Assembly (NCBI RefSeq): GCF_001831495.1
Contig: NZ_CP017689.1
Coordinates: 2,542,001 to 2,606,000 of the forward strand
DNA: 64,000 bases
Reading direction: 5' to 3'
From: Thalassotalea crassostreae
Lineage (GTDB): Bacteria; Pseudomonadota; Gammaproteobacteria; Enterobacterales; Alteromonadaceae
Made by a program: the position numbers and the translations under genes. Positions 53,825-62,022 of this stretch are shown here, piece after piece. The notes under the pieces are model-generated. The model was given only the letters and a program-made list of their open reading frames with translations, made no database searches and was not told the DNA's origin. The stretch's first letter is position 1. Each line of letters starts with the position of its first letter.

Positions 53825-54724
53825 TTAGAAGTACCCTTCCATTTTCTTCTTCTCCATCGAGCCGGAAGAGTCATGGTCAATCATACGTCCTTGACGTTCT
53901 GATGTTTTGGTAAGCAACATTTCTTGAATAACTTCTGTCAGCGTTGTCGCTTCCGATTCAACGGCACCAGTTAAAGGATAATCACCAAGGGTTCTAAAGC
54001 GTACGCTTTTCATCATTGGTTTCTCGCCTTCTTTAAGAGGCATACGATCATCATCAACCATGATTAACGTGCCGTCACGTTCAACCACAGGACGAACCGC
54101 TGATAAGTATAAAGGTACGATTTCGATATTTTCTAAATGGATATACTGCCAAATATCTAACTCAGTCCAGTTTGATAGAGGGAAAACACGGATACTTTCA
54201 CCCTTGTTTACCTTACCGTTGTAAACATTCCATAATTCTGGACGTTGGCTTTTTGGATCCCAACGATGGTTCTTATCGCGGAATGAATAAACACGTTCTT
54301 TGGCACGAGACTTCTCTTCGTCACGACGTGCACCACCAAAAGCTGCATCAAACTGATGTTTGTCTAGGGCTTGTTTTAAACCCTGAGTTTTCATCACGTC
54401 GGTAAATTTAGCACTACCGTGATCAAACGGATTCATACCAGCCGCACGACCTTCTTCATTCGTATGAACGATTAAGTCCATGCCATATTTCTTCGCTGCG
54501 ATATCGCGAAACGCGATCATTTCTTTAAACTTCCACGTTGTATCTACGTGCATTAAAGGAAATGGTGGTTTAGCAGGGAAAAAGGCTTTCATTGTTAAGT
54601 GCAACATAACCGCAGAATCTTTACCTACTGAGTAAAGCATTACCGGGTTATCAAATTCAGCAGCAACCTCACGAATGATGTGAATAGATTCAGCTTCAAG
54701 CTGTTTTAAATGTGTTAAATTCAT
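53825..54724 (-). CDS. cysD: Sulfate adenylyltransferase small subunit
   Basis: Catalytic subunit that makes adenosine 5'-phosphosulfate from ATP and sulfate. It shows the PP-loop [13 protein letters not shown], then [51 protein letters not shown] and the C-terminal [21 protein letters not shown], all conserved in CysD. I start it at the ATG at 54724 (299 residues); a TTG two codons upstream also opens the frame. It precedes cysN by 101 bases on the same strand. Confidence 0.95.
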   Translation of the reverse strand: MNLTHLKQLEAESIHIIREVAAEFDNPVMLYSVGKDSAVMLHLTMKAFFPAKPPFPLMHVDTTWKFKEMIAFRDIAAKKYGMDLIVHTNEEGRAAGMNPFDHGSAKFTDVMKTQGLKQALDKHQFDAAFGGARRDEEKSRAKERVYSFRDKNHRWDPKSQRPELWNVYNGKVNKGESIRVFPLSNWTELDIWQYIHLENIEIVPLYLSAVRPVVERDGTLIMVDDDRMPLKEGEKPMMKSVRFRTLGDYPLTGAVESEATTLTEVIQEMLLTKTSERQGRMIDHDSSGSMEKKKMEGYF

Positions 54725-54860
54725 TGGCAACCAATTAGTTAGAATGAGTTAATGTTATTTTTAGAGGGTGATAATTATGCCACACCCAAATTCCTCTTTC
54801 TATAATAGTTTATAATTAAACAACCTGCTAAATTGTTATTACATATAAAGAAAGTTTTTA

Positions 54861-54908
54861 AATACTGGTGTCAAAATAAAGTAGGAATAAAGTAGGGTCA
54901 GATCACAA
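54861..54908. repeat. REP-like motifs beside the Y1 transposase
   Basis: AATACTGGTGTCA at 54861-54873 and AGTAGGGTCAGATCACAATTT from 54891 run into the 3' end of the transposase gene. With the inverted copy at 55673-55687 they flank the gene on both sides. Confidence 0.85.
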
Positions 54909-55595
54909 TTTATTTTTATTCGGCCGTCCGATCTTCTTAGGCTCTAATTCACATCCGCATAGTTTTGATAATCTTTGTTTAAATTTATTACTTCCTAAAG
55001 TATTTCCCGACTTAACACATTGCCTAATGTTGTTTAATTCAAATTCAGTTAAAGGCTGCTCAAGAAATTGATTATAGGCCTTTAATCGAGACAATTTGGT
55101 TGTGCCTAAACTTAGGTAATACTCATGAAAACATACTAATGTGGACTCTTTACCTAAACCATTTATTTGATAGCTAGACCATGAATAGTCAGCAGCATTG
55201 GAAACCATTCCAGCTCTCACCGGATTATGCTCAATATATTTGTATAACTGCAATAAATAGCTTTCTGAGTCGACAAGACAGGAATTGAATCGTCCTTCCC
55301 AAAGAGTCCCTGTCCGATTGTATTTAAAATTAAAGTATTGTGCATAGTCACGACCAAGTCCTTGCATCATCTTACTAATTGCGTTTTCCGTTTGTGGAGT
55401 GGCCAACAAATGAAAATGATTTGTCATAAATACCCACGCATGCAGTTGAACATCAAATTGATTGGTATATTTTTTTAAAAATGCTGCAAATGCTTTGAAG
55501 TCGCTGGCATCTATAAAACAAATGGATTTGTTGTTGCCTCGATTGTATATATGCTGCGGATAATTTGTAGGTGCTATCCTTAATTTTCTGACCAT
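54903..55595 (-). CDS. REP-associated tyrosine transposase (Y1/RAYT type)
   Basis: A 230-residue single-strand transposase of the IS200-like superfamily. The HUH metal site is HFH in VFMTNHFHLLATPQ. The catalytic Tyr is in GLGRDYAQYFNFKYNRTGTLWEGRFNS, and YKYIEHNPVRAGMV is a further hallmark. The 55-residue C-terminal extension is rich in Lys and Cys. Such proteins are single-copy, non-propagating, and linked to REP hairpins. The window shows many copies of the motif around it, consistent with that. It is intact. Confidence 0.9.
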   Translation of the reverse strand: MVRKLRIAPTNYPQHIYNRGNNKSICFIDASDFKAFAAFLKKYTNQFDVQLHAWVFMTNHFHLLATPQTENAISKMMQGLGRDYAQYFNFKYNRTGTLWEGRFNSCLVDSESYLLQLYKYIEHNPVRAGMVSNAADYSWSSYQINGLGKESTLVCFHEYYLSLGTTKLSRLKAYNQFLEQPLTEFELNNIRQCVKSGNTLGSNKFKQRLSKLCGCELEPKKIGRPNKNKL

Positions 55596-55685
55596 AGTAA
55601 TTCCTTTTACTGTAACTCACTTTATTTTAGATGTTATTTGAGAAAAAGGTTAATGAATATTTATGAATAAAAGTGTGATCTGACC

Positions 55686-57020
55686 CTGACGGATCCCCAC
55701 GAATTTATAGTTAAACATTAAGCGGCTCCAACATAAATTTATTGAGCTGCTTAATTGCACTTTTCCACTCTTCTTTTTCAATACAAAACCTTAAGTTCCT
55801 TACGGCTCTTAGTGCGATGAATTGATATGATAATACGGCTCTGGATTTAACACTATTAGCCTGGTATTGACGGTTTTTCCCTTGTATAACTAAAGCCATA
55901 CCAATGAGCATTAGAATATACTGCGCTATAAGTGCGATAACAAGCAGTACTAGTATTCGCAGCCTTTTTCGACTATTACATACATTCATATTAAGACCGG
56001 TTTTTACATCACGAAAGCTCTCTTCTATTTGCATTCTAGTGGTGTAGATTTTAACTACTTTTTTAGCAAAACCTAGCTGTTTTGAACACAGTGACGTTGT
56101 GAGTAACCAAGGCTCTCGCTCTCGTTTCGCATTGGCTTTTGATTTGCCACTTCGACGACGCCTATTACCTTTTGCAACAAGATCTTTTCGCCCTTTATTT
56201 CGAGATTTAAATATTACGAAGTTACATGTTATTGGATTGCAACGAGCCACATCAAAACGACCAAGCGATTTAGGGCGCGTCGTTGCAAGCTTGTATAACG
56301 CTTTAACTGGGAGCCAATCTTTATCTTGTTTACAGAATGTACGGTTTCTCATTCTGCCAACATAATCCCAATTCAGTGATTGAATCATATTAAACCAGGG
56401 CGTTCTGAATCCGGCATCTGTAACAATAATTGGCCGACAAGTTGAGGGCAGCATATTTTTCAAAACCATCATAAAGTCTTTATGAACCTTAGGTTTTTCT
56501 TTGCTTGATTGGGGATGAACTTCTTCATATAAAGTTAACGACCGACCGTTAACTGCTATCGCAGCGCGTATTAAGAAATTTTCTTGGCGCGCATCTAAAT
56601 CTGACCAATCCACCAGGATGACAGGATGCTTTTGCGTCCCAACAAGTTTGCGAGTTAGTGTCTCGTATATGCTAGGAATTTCGGCATGTAAGTGAACATT
56701 ACTACAAAGTCTATCACTTCGTTTGATTTGGTGTTTTTCAGATGTTTCGCTAAGTATGTTGCGCCCTAAATTCGTGACAGATAAATCAGCCCCTCGAATT
56801 AGACTAGTAATTAAACATTTAAGGCTATTTCGACGTACTTTGTGCATTTTCGGGGTGACAAAAGATAAGGTTTGATTCAATATATGGTCTACATTCATGG
56901 CTTGCTCTTGGGATTATTTTTGTTTGGCGATAGATCTGATCACCAAAAGCCATGAATGTTCCCCAGATTTTTTAATTCCTACGAAATTCTTGAATCACAA
57001 ATTTCGTGGGGATACCTCAG
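55686..57020 (-). mobile_element. Complete IS4-family insertion sequence
   Basis: About 1335 bases with imperfect terminal inverted repeats: left CTGACGGATCCCCACGAA and right CTGAGGTATCCCCACGAAA (reading inward). The target duplication is GATCTGACC, extended to CT if the end is read as GACGG. The only gene inside is the intact transposase. The 1.3-kb size and 9-12-bp duplication fit IS4-family members. Confidence 0.88.
55711..56898 (-). CDS. IS4-family transposase
   Basis: A 395-residue DDE transposase. The first Asp lies in PVILVDWSDLD, the second in RPIIVTDAGFRTPWF, and the Glu in the IS4 signature RMQIEESFRDVKTGLNMN (Y-R-E-K-like). The sequence is uninterrupted with a basic, Arg/Lys-rich stretch (NRRRRSGKSKANAKRERE). 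It fills the element bounded at 55686 and 57020. A 190-base end region to the right lacks coding. Confidence 0.92.
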   Translation of the reverse strand: MNVDHILNQTLSFVTPKMHKVRRNSLKCLITSLIRGADLSVTNLGRNILSETSEKHQIKRSDRLCSNVHLHAEIPSIYETLTRKLVGTQKHPVILVDWSDLDARQENFLIRAAIAVNGRSLTLYEEVHPQSSKEKPKVHKDFMMVLKNMLPSTCRPIIVTDAGFRTPWFNMIQSLNWDYVGRMRNRTFCKQDKDWLPVKALYKLATTRPKSLGRFDVARCNPITCNFVIFKSRNKGRKDLVAKGNRRRRSGKSKANAKREREPWLLTTSLCSKQLGFAKKVVKIYTTRMQIEESFRDVKTGLNMNVCNSRKRLRILVLLVIALIAQYILMLIGMALVIQGKNRQYQANSVKSRAVLSYQFIALRAVRNLRFCIEKEEWKSAIKQLNKFMLEPLNV

Positions 57021-57045
57021 GATCTGACCCTACTTATTTTGAGTG

Positions 57046-57076
57046 AAAAAAAAGGATGAGCTTAGCTCATCCTTTT
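57046..57076 (-). terminator. Intrinsic terminator of the DEAD-box helicase gene
   Basis: On the minus strand AAGGATGAGC and GCTCATCCTT pair and are followed by TTTTTTTTC. It lies 24 bases past the helicase stop, between the gene and the IS right end. Confidence 0.92.
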
Positions 57077-57099
57077 CGGTATTGGTTTGTCACGTTTAA

Positions 57100-58902
57100 T
57101 TAGTGACGGTTGCCGCGTGAACGGTCACCTCTGTTGCCACCGCGAGGACGGTCGTTACGAGGGCGGTCACTGCGAGGACGACGAGCTAATGCTTCAGCAG
57201 GCACATCCGATACTGAGATGTCTAGTTGCTGACGACGAACGCGTACTTGCTTTAATTGGGCGAACACATCTTTTGGCATGCCTTTTGGTAATTGTAAGAT
57301 AGTGTGGTTATCTTCCAATTTGATTTGACCAATGTATGCACTGTCTAATGCGATTTCGTTAGCGATTGCGCCTACGATATCACCTGGGTTAGCACCATGC
57401 TCGCGTCCAACTTCGATGCGGTATGACTGCCAATCGATATCTGGACGTGCTGAGTTGTTGCGTTGCTTGCGCTCGCCACGGTCAGCACGCTCGCCACGAC
57501 GACCACCATCTCTGTCGTTACGACCACGAGTTTCACGGTTGTCTCGATCCGCACGTTCACGACGTGGACGAGGATCTTCTTTTGGTTGGAACGGTTGCTT
57601 GATTTGTTTTTCAAACAATAACGCTGCCGCTAAGTCTTCAATTGATACTTCAGAATCTGCAGCCATCTTAACTAAGATTTCACGCATCGCGGTTAAATCT
57701 TTGTTTTCAGCTAGTTCAACTAATGCTTTACGAGCACGTTCGATACGGATGCCACCAAGTTCTTGAACTGATGGTAATTCAAAAGTATTGATTGTGCCTG
57801 ATGTTAAACGCTCATAATGACGTAAGTTGTACATTTCACGAGGACGTACGAATGAAATCGACGTACCTTCACGACCAGCACGACCGGTACGACCGATACG
57901 GTGAACGTAAGACTCTGAATCACCTGGTAAGTCGTAGTTAAGTACTAAGTCAATACGTGGAATATCAAGACCACGAGCAACAACGTCAGTTGCAACCATG
58001 ATAGAAATTTTACCTGACTTAAGTTGATCAACAGTGCGCTCACGTTGTGCTTGGTTCATGTCACCATTAAGTGCTGCACAAGGGTAACCTTGACGTTCTA
58101 ACATTTCAGCAACGGTTAAAGTATCGTTACGAGTACGAACGAAGATTAGCATTGCATCGAAATCGAATGTTTCAACAATACGCTCAATCGCGGTGTTTTT
58201 GTTAATACCTGATACTTTCCAAGCTAACTGTGTGATGTTTGCTTTTGCTTGTTTCTTAGCAGCAATTTTTACGTGCTCTGCATCTGTTAAGAAGCGATCC
58301 GCAATTTTCTTGATTGCTGGTGGCATCGTTGCTGAGAACAAAGCCATTTGTGTTTCACCTGATAAGTGGTCAAGGATCCATTCGATGTCTTCTAAGAAAC
58401 CCATGTTTAACATTTCATCAGCTTCATCTAGAGCACAGAACTTAATCGCATCTAGCTTTAACGTTTTACGACGTAGGTGATCCATTAGACGACCCGGTGT
58501 ACCAACAACAACTTGTGCACCTTTCTCTAACATTGATAATTGTGGACCATAAGATTGACCACCGTAAAGTGTTGCAACTTTTAGGCCTTTCATGTTTTTA
58601 GCGAAAGATTCTAATGCTTCAGCAACCTGTATCGCTAATTCGCGCGTTGGTGCTAATACCATCATTTGTGGCTTGCGAAGTTTAACATCGATGTTTGCTA
58701 AAGCAGGTAAACCGAACGCGGCTGTTTTACCAGTACCCGTTTGCGCTTCACCTAAAACGTGACGACCGTTTAATAAAGGTTGAATAGTTTTTTCCTGAAT
58801 AGGAGTCGGATGCTCAAAGCCCATAGCTTTAAGTGATGATAATAAAATTTCAGGTAAACCTAGTTGGTCAAAAGTAACCGATGTATTGTTTGATTCAGAC
58901 AT
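57100..58902 (-). CDS. deaD: DEAD-box ATP-dependent RNA helicase (DeaD/CsdA)
   Basis: Unwinds RNA in ribosome assembly and mRNA decay, notably at low temperature. All motifs are visible: Q-motif HPTPIQEKTI, AQTGTGKTAAF, PTRELAIQ, DEADEML, SATMPP, VATDVVARGLDIP and HRIGRTGRAGREG. A DbpA-type RNA-binding fold follows (about 475-570: DWQSYRIEVGREHGANPGDIVGAIANE), ending in an Arg/Gly-rich tail (RPRNDRPRGGNRGDRSRGN). I start it at the ATG at 58902 (600 residues). The frame extends 15 codons upstream through LIVLLCLLRTQL, which is unlikely for a cytosolic helicase. Confidence 0.94.
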   Translation of the reverse strand: MSESNNTSVTFDQLGLPEILLSSLKAMGFEHPTPIQEKTIQPLLNGRHVLGEAQTGTGKTAAFGLPALANIDVKLRKPQMMVLAPTRELAIQVAEALESFAKNMKGLKVATLYGGQSYGPQLSMLEKGAQVVVGTPGRLMDHLRRKTLKLDAIKFCALDEADEMLNMGFLEDIEWILDHLSGETQMALFSATMPPAIKKIADRFLTDAEHVKIAAKKQAKANITQLAWKVSGINKNTAIERIVETFDFDAMLIFVRTRNDTLTVAEMLERQGYPCAALNGDMNQAQRERTVDQLKSGKISIMVATDVVARGLDIPRIDLVLNYDLPGDSESYVHRIGRTGRAGREGTSISFVRPREMYNLRHYERLTSGTINTFELPSVQELGGIRIERARKALVELAENKDLTAMREILVKMAADSEVSIEDLAAALLFEKQIKQPFQPKEDPRPRRERADRDNRETRGRNDRDGGRRGERADRGERKQRNNSARPDIDWQSYRIEVGREHGANPGDIVGAIANEIALDSAYIGQIKLEDNHTILQLPKGMPKDVFAQLKQVRVRRQQLDISVSDVPAEALARRPRSDRPRNDRPRGGNRGDRSRGNRH

Positions 58903-59409
58903 TAATTGTGTTCTCAAAAGGCAGAGCAATACAATGAGGCAAATCAATCCATTACAAATACTGCAATAGTATAGATATTGTCTTAAAGCACATAACTGCG
59001 AAAAATTTCAAAGTTATCCACCTCAAGACTTATAGCGAGATCTCAGTGATCTATGCTAAACGAATAGGAATCGTGTTTAGCTTGGCAAGTCAGCGGGCGA
59101 AAATAACCACTCTTAGTCTCCTGCTCACATTTGCGGGGCAATTCATAGAAGCTTAAGTATGCAAACGCATGTTTAAAGCTTAAGTTCTGTTGCCGTGCAG
59201 GAATTGAGCGCATCATACCGTTTTGTAAATTTAATGCAAGTAACAATATGTAATTAATGGTCATTTAGGCGTATAATGTACGATTTTATAAAGATTTTTA
59301 GCGAAACTACCGGCTTTTCGTTCATTTACACCAATTTAACACCTTATACTTATTACTTTATCAGCACTTACTCGCCCATCCCCTCAATCTCGCTGTCGAA
59401 TATCGACTG
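58903..59409. other. Helicase leader and spacer
   Basis: No gene that I can support. A 73-codon frame (59043-59264) has no family. AAGCTTAAGT occurs as an imperfect direct repeat near 59151-59184, with ATGCAAACGCAT able to fold between. A TATAAT at 59272-59277 on the plus strand has no gene ahead of it. DeaD-family genes often have long cold-responsive leaders, and this may be one. Confidence 0.45.
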
Positions 59410-60594
59410 TTAGTCTTTTGCTTGTTGTATTAACTTTATAACGCCAATCGTATTGGCATCGCTACCAAACCAAACTTCATCGCTTGCTTGGTGATAGTAC
59501 ATGTAACGAACACTGCCACCGCCACTTGGTACATCAGCCTCAGCTATTAATTGTTTAGTTTTTGAATCAAACACTCTAATTTTAACAGGCTTAGTGCCGG
59601 TGAGAGCCACATAGATTCGATTATTACTATCCATGGCCGAGCCGTACAATTTCGCTTTATTACCTTCTGGCATGGCGTATTTGGTGATTTGTTCGGTGTT
59701 GAGGTCAACTTCGCCAAGATAGCCTGTTTTATGATCAAGATAGTACAGTAAGTCGGTGCTGGTTATTTCCAGTCGTCGTGGACGCTCATTGGCGTCAGGT
59801 AAGTCGATGAGTGAAAAAGATAATTCATCAGCATTAATTTTAGCGACCTTGTTAGTGCCAAATAGCACCACATAAGGAATATTTTGCGCTGACATTTTGA
59901 TGCCATATGGTCGCGCATGGGCAATCTTCATATCAATCAAATCAACTTTACCAGTGCTAGTGGTTAAGCGCCCTACTTGATTCCCCCATTGTGCGGTAAA
60001 CCAGATATCGCCTTGCTTATTAAATATTAAGGTGTGAGGGTCTATTTCTATTTTGCCAGGCATCATTATTTTCTCGATGCTGCCATCAACAGGGTTGAGC
60101 TTACCAATATGATTATTGCGATTACCGGCATACCAAATCATATTGTTTTTATCGATGATCAAGTTATGAGGGTGAGTATTATCTGGCAGGGTAAACTGTT
60201 TGAATTCACCAGTTTTAGGATCTAAGCTGGCAATATAATTGCCGCCCTGACCGCAAAAATAGACGACTCCATTACTATCTACTGCTGGATCGCGAGGGCG
60301 AGTTTTCGGCCATGGCACTTGCCATTCTTTAATTTCAAGTAGCGCACTATTGGTCGCTGCTGGGGTTACTGTTGGGGTTGCCACTGAAGCTTTAGCTGAA
60401 ACAACGAGAGAAGCTTTAGCTGAAACAGAAAGAGCTGTTATCGCCGATGCATAACTAGCGCTAAAAATACTGGCCATGAGACAAATAGCTGCCACAGCTT
60501 TACCCAGAGTTTTACTTTTACTTTTGGTTTTGGTTTTGGTTTTGGTTTTGGTTTTGGTTTTGGTTTTGTAGAAAGTCTTTAAAACAGTTTTCAT
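59410..60594 (-). CDS. Vgb/gluconolactonase-like secreted beta-propeller protein
   Basis: A 394-residue exported protein resembling virginiamycin B lyase-type six-bladed propellers. Blade motifs repeat: RPRDPAVDSNGVVYFCGQGGNYIASLDPKTGEF, HPHNLIIDKNNMIWYAGNRNNHIGKLNP, DPHTLIFNKQGDIWFTAQWGNQVGRL. The signal peptide (AVAAICLMASIFSASYASA) is preceded by a basic stretch of repeated Lys-Thr, coded by a hexanucleotide repeat. Substrate is unknown; few proteins of this fold are real lyases. A 12-bp tandem array and a separate terminator lie in the spacer after 60595. Confidence 0.78.
   Translation of the reverse strand: MKTVLKTFYKTKTKTKTKTKTKTKSKSKTLGKAVAAICLMASIFSASYASAITALSVSAKASLVVSAKASVATPTVTPAATNSALLEIKEWQVPWPKTRPRDPAVDSNGVVYFCGQGGNYIASLDPKTGEFKQFTLPDNTHPHNLIIDKNNMIWYAGNRNNHIGKLNPVDGSIEKIMMPGKIEIDPHTLIFNKQGDIWFTAQWGNQVGRLTTSTGKVDLIDMKIAHARPYGIKMSAQNIPYVVLFGTNKVAKINADELSFSLIDLPDANERPRRLEITSTDLLYYLDHKTGYLGEVDLNTEQITKYAMPEGNKAKLYGSAMDSNNRIYVALTGTKPVKIRVFDSKTKQLIAEADVPSGGGSVRYMYYHQASDEVWFGSDANTIGVIKLIQQAKD
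60521..60569. repeat. TTTTGG hexanucleotide repeat in the signal-peptide region
   Basis: About eight units of TTTTGG (coding Lys-Thr on the minus strand) at the start of the propeller gene. Gain or loss of units is in frame and would change the positive charge of the n-region. Confidence 0.85.
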
Positions 60595-60912
60595 TTTATT
60601 CCCGCCGATATCAAACCTTTATAAGTAACGTCTTAATATTAGCTTAATTTTATCGATATGAAATAAAGCAGATTTTAGTCTTACAGTTCACTTAGAATGG
60701 CAATAGGTTGTTTTAATTAACGTTAAAGTCGCTAGCGTTTCTTACAAAACTTCTTACAAAACTTATTACAAAACTTCTTACAAAAGCAGTACATCACCTC
60801 AGTTACCTCCTTTTGCGCCTCAAGCAAATTAAAAGTGCTTAAAAATAAAAAAACGCCCTACTTTCGTAGAGCGTGTTATTGGGAAAATATATTGTAAAAG
60901 CGAGTTTCTAGG
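60595..60912. other. Spacer with 12-bp tandem repeats and a terminator
   Basis: No gene. TTCTTACAAAAC repeats four times exactly spaced at 60739-60786 (unit three TTATTACAAAAC, unit four ends G), and the terminator of the following gene is at 60845-60874. The part next to 60595 is AT-rich and would hold the propeller gene promoter. Confidence 0.8.
60845..60874 (-). terminator. Intrinsic terminator of the repeat-rich lipoprotein gene
   Basis: On the minus strand ACGCTCTAC and GTAGGGCGT pair (one G-U) around GAAA, followed by TTTTTTTATTTT. It lies 38 bases past the stop at 60913. Confidence 0.9.
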
Positions 60913-61677
60913 TTAAGAATCTACGTCTACTTTGCCTTTAATTTCTTTGATGTTCACACCACCAGAGCCGCTTTCAGTTATTCTAAGACCGCCAGCATCT
61001 TTTACTTCAATGCTACCCGAGCCATCGTCAATAACGACGGTGCCACCGATGTGATGTAAAACCATTTCACCTGAGCCATCGTCAACATTGACACTGCCAC
61101 TAATATCAGTCACAAACATTGAGCCCGAGCCATCTTCAATCTCAACATCACCACTTACATTGGCAACTTCTAGTGACCCCGAGCCATCATCGATGTTTAA
61201 ATTACCTTGGATATTTTTTACATTTAATGAGCCTGAGCCATCTTTAATATCAACGTTGCTGTTAATGTTATTCACATCAATTGAACCTGAGCCATCATCA
61301 ATATCTAGAGCAATGCTATCTGGTACTGAAACAGTGACATTGATTTTTGGAGAATCGCCCCACGAAATACGAACCGAACTATGTTTAGCTACAAGTACAG
61401 CTTTGTCGCCTTTTCTTGTTAGTGTTAACTCATAGTCTTTGTCATCAGTGGTATAGATATCAGCATCAACATCAATGTTGGTCGCTTGTTTGTTACCATT
61501 TACAATTAGAAAACCTGCTCCGGCGTCAATTTCAAGTGTTTTAATATCTGCGGAGTTCAATGTTAGTTTTTCTTCAATATTAACATCTGCACTGGTGCCG
61601 TTCGCGCCAACGTGGATCACACAACCAGGTAAAATAAGTAAACCGGTAATTAGTGCTGCAATTTTTGTCATTTTCAT
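60913..61677 (-). CDS. Lipoprotein with DUF4097/GIN-like DGSGS repeats
   Basis: A 254-residue lipoprotein (lipobox LPGC in MKMTKIAALITGLLILPGC). Residues about 35-110 form a beta-rich region. From about 125 to 235, seven repeats of roughly 19-20 residues occur, each with a DGSGS or close variant followed by a hydrophobic pattern (IDVNNINSNVDIKDGSGSL, and similar). This predicts a right-handed beta-helix or solenoid, as in DUF4097/DUF2807 proteins. It is probably periplasmic and structural; no catalytic residues stand out. It is monocistronic with its own terminator. Confidence 0.8.
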   Translation of the reverse strand: MKMTKIAALITGLLILPGCVIHVGANGTSADVNIEEKLTLNSADIKTLEIDAGAGFLIVNGNKQATNIDVDADIYTTDDKDYELTLTRKGDKAVLVAKHSSVRISWGDSPKINVTVSVPDSIALDIDDGSGSIDVNNINSNVDIKDGSGSLNVKNIQGNLNIDDGSGSLEVANVSGDVEIEDGSGSMFVTDISGSVNVDDGSGEMVLHHIGGTVVIDDGSGSIEVKDAGGLRITESGSGGVNIKEIKGKVDVDS

Positions 61678-62022
61678 AGTAAATCCCTGATATTGATTTT
61701 TATTAAACTCGTATTCGATTTAGTTTGGTTTATTTAGGCTCAATGAAAAAAGTAATCAAATTATATCGGTTATTTTAAGTAACCTTTATAAATTGACCAT
61801 TTTTACCAAATTAAAACCTAATATTTACATTAATCTTACAGGAAACATTACAAGTATAGTGCCAACTTTATAAGTAATTGTTTTATAAGGCTTATTAAGT
61901 TTACCCCCATAGTTCTGTTATAAATTTGTCATTTTTATTTAGTAACTTTAACCACTATTTAGCAGATTTGCCAAAATATGAACTAGCCGAATTTAACCAG
62001 AATTTGCAAAATTTAGCCAAAG
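61678..62022. other. Spacer between nuoN and the lipoprotein gene
   Basis: AT-rich, without a gene or clear repeat beyond a short run of AGCCAAA words near 62010-62030. The region should hold the lipoprotein promoter and the nuo operon end, but I see no convincing intrinsic terminator. Confidence 0.5.

Larger units (their letters stand above)
55673..57035. repeat. REP motif split by the IS4-family insertion
   Basis: Left of the element stands GTGTGATCTGACCCT (55673-55687) and right of it GATCTGACCCTACTTATT (57021-57038). GATCTGACC(CT) at 55677-55687 and 57021-57031 is a direct duplication of 9-11 bases, the mark of insertion. Without the IS the sequence would be a single REP arm. Confidence 0.85.

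Noticed and set aside
59043..59264. 73-codon frame in the spacer between deaD and the propeller gene
   Set aside because: No family resemblance, no visible ribosome site, and composition unlike the neighbours. I cannot support it as a gene.
59272..59277. Plus-strand TATAAT promoter
   Set aside because: No good -35 at the right spacing and no plus-strand gene downstream.
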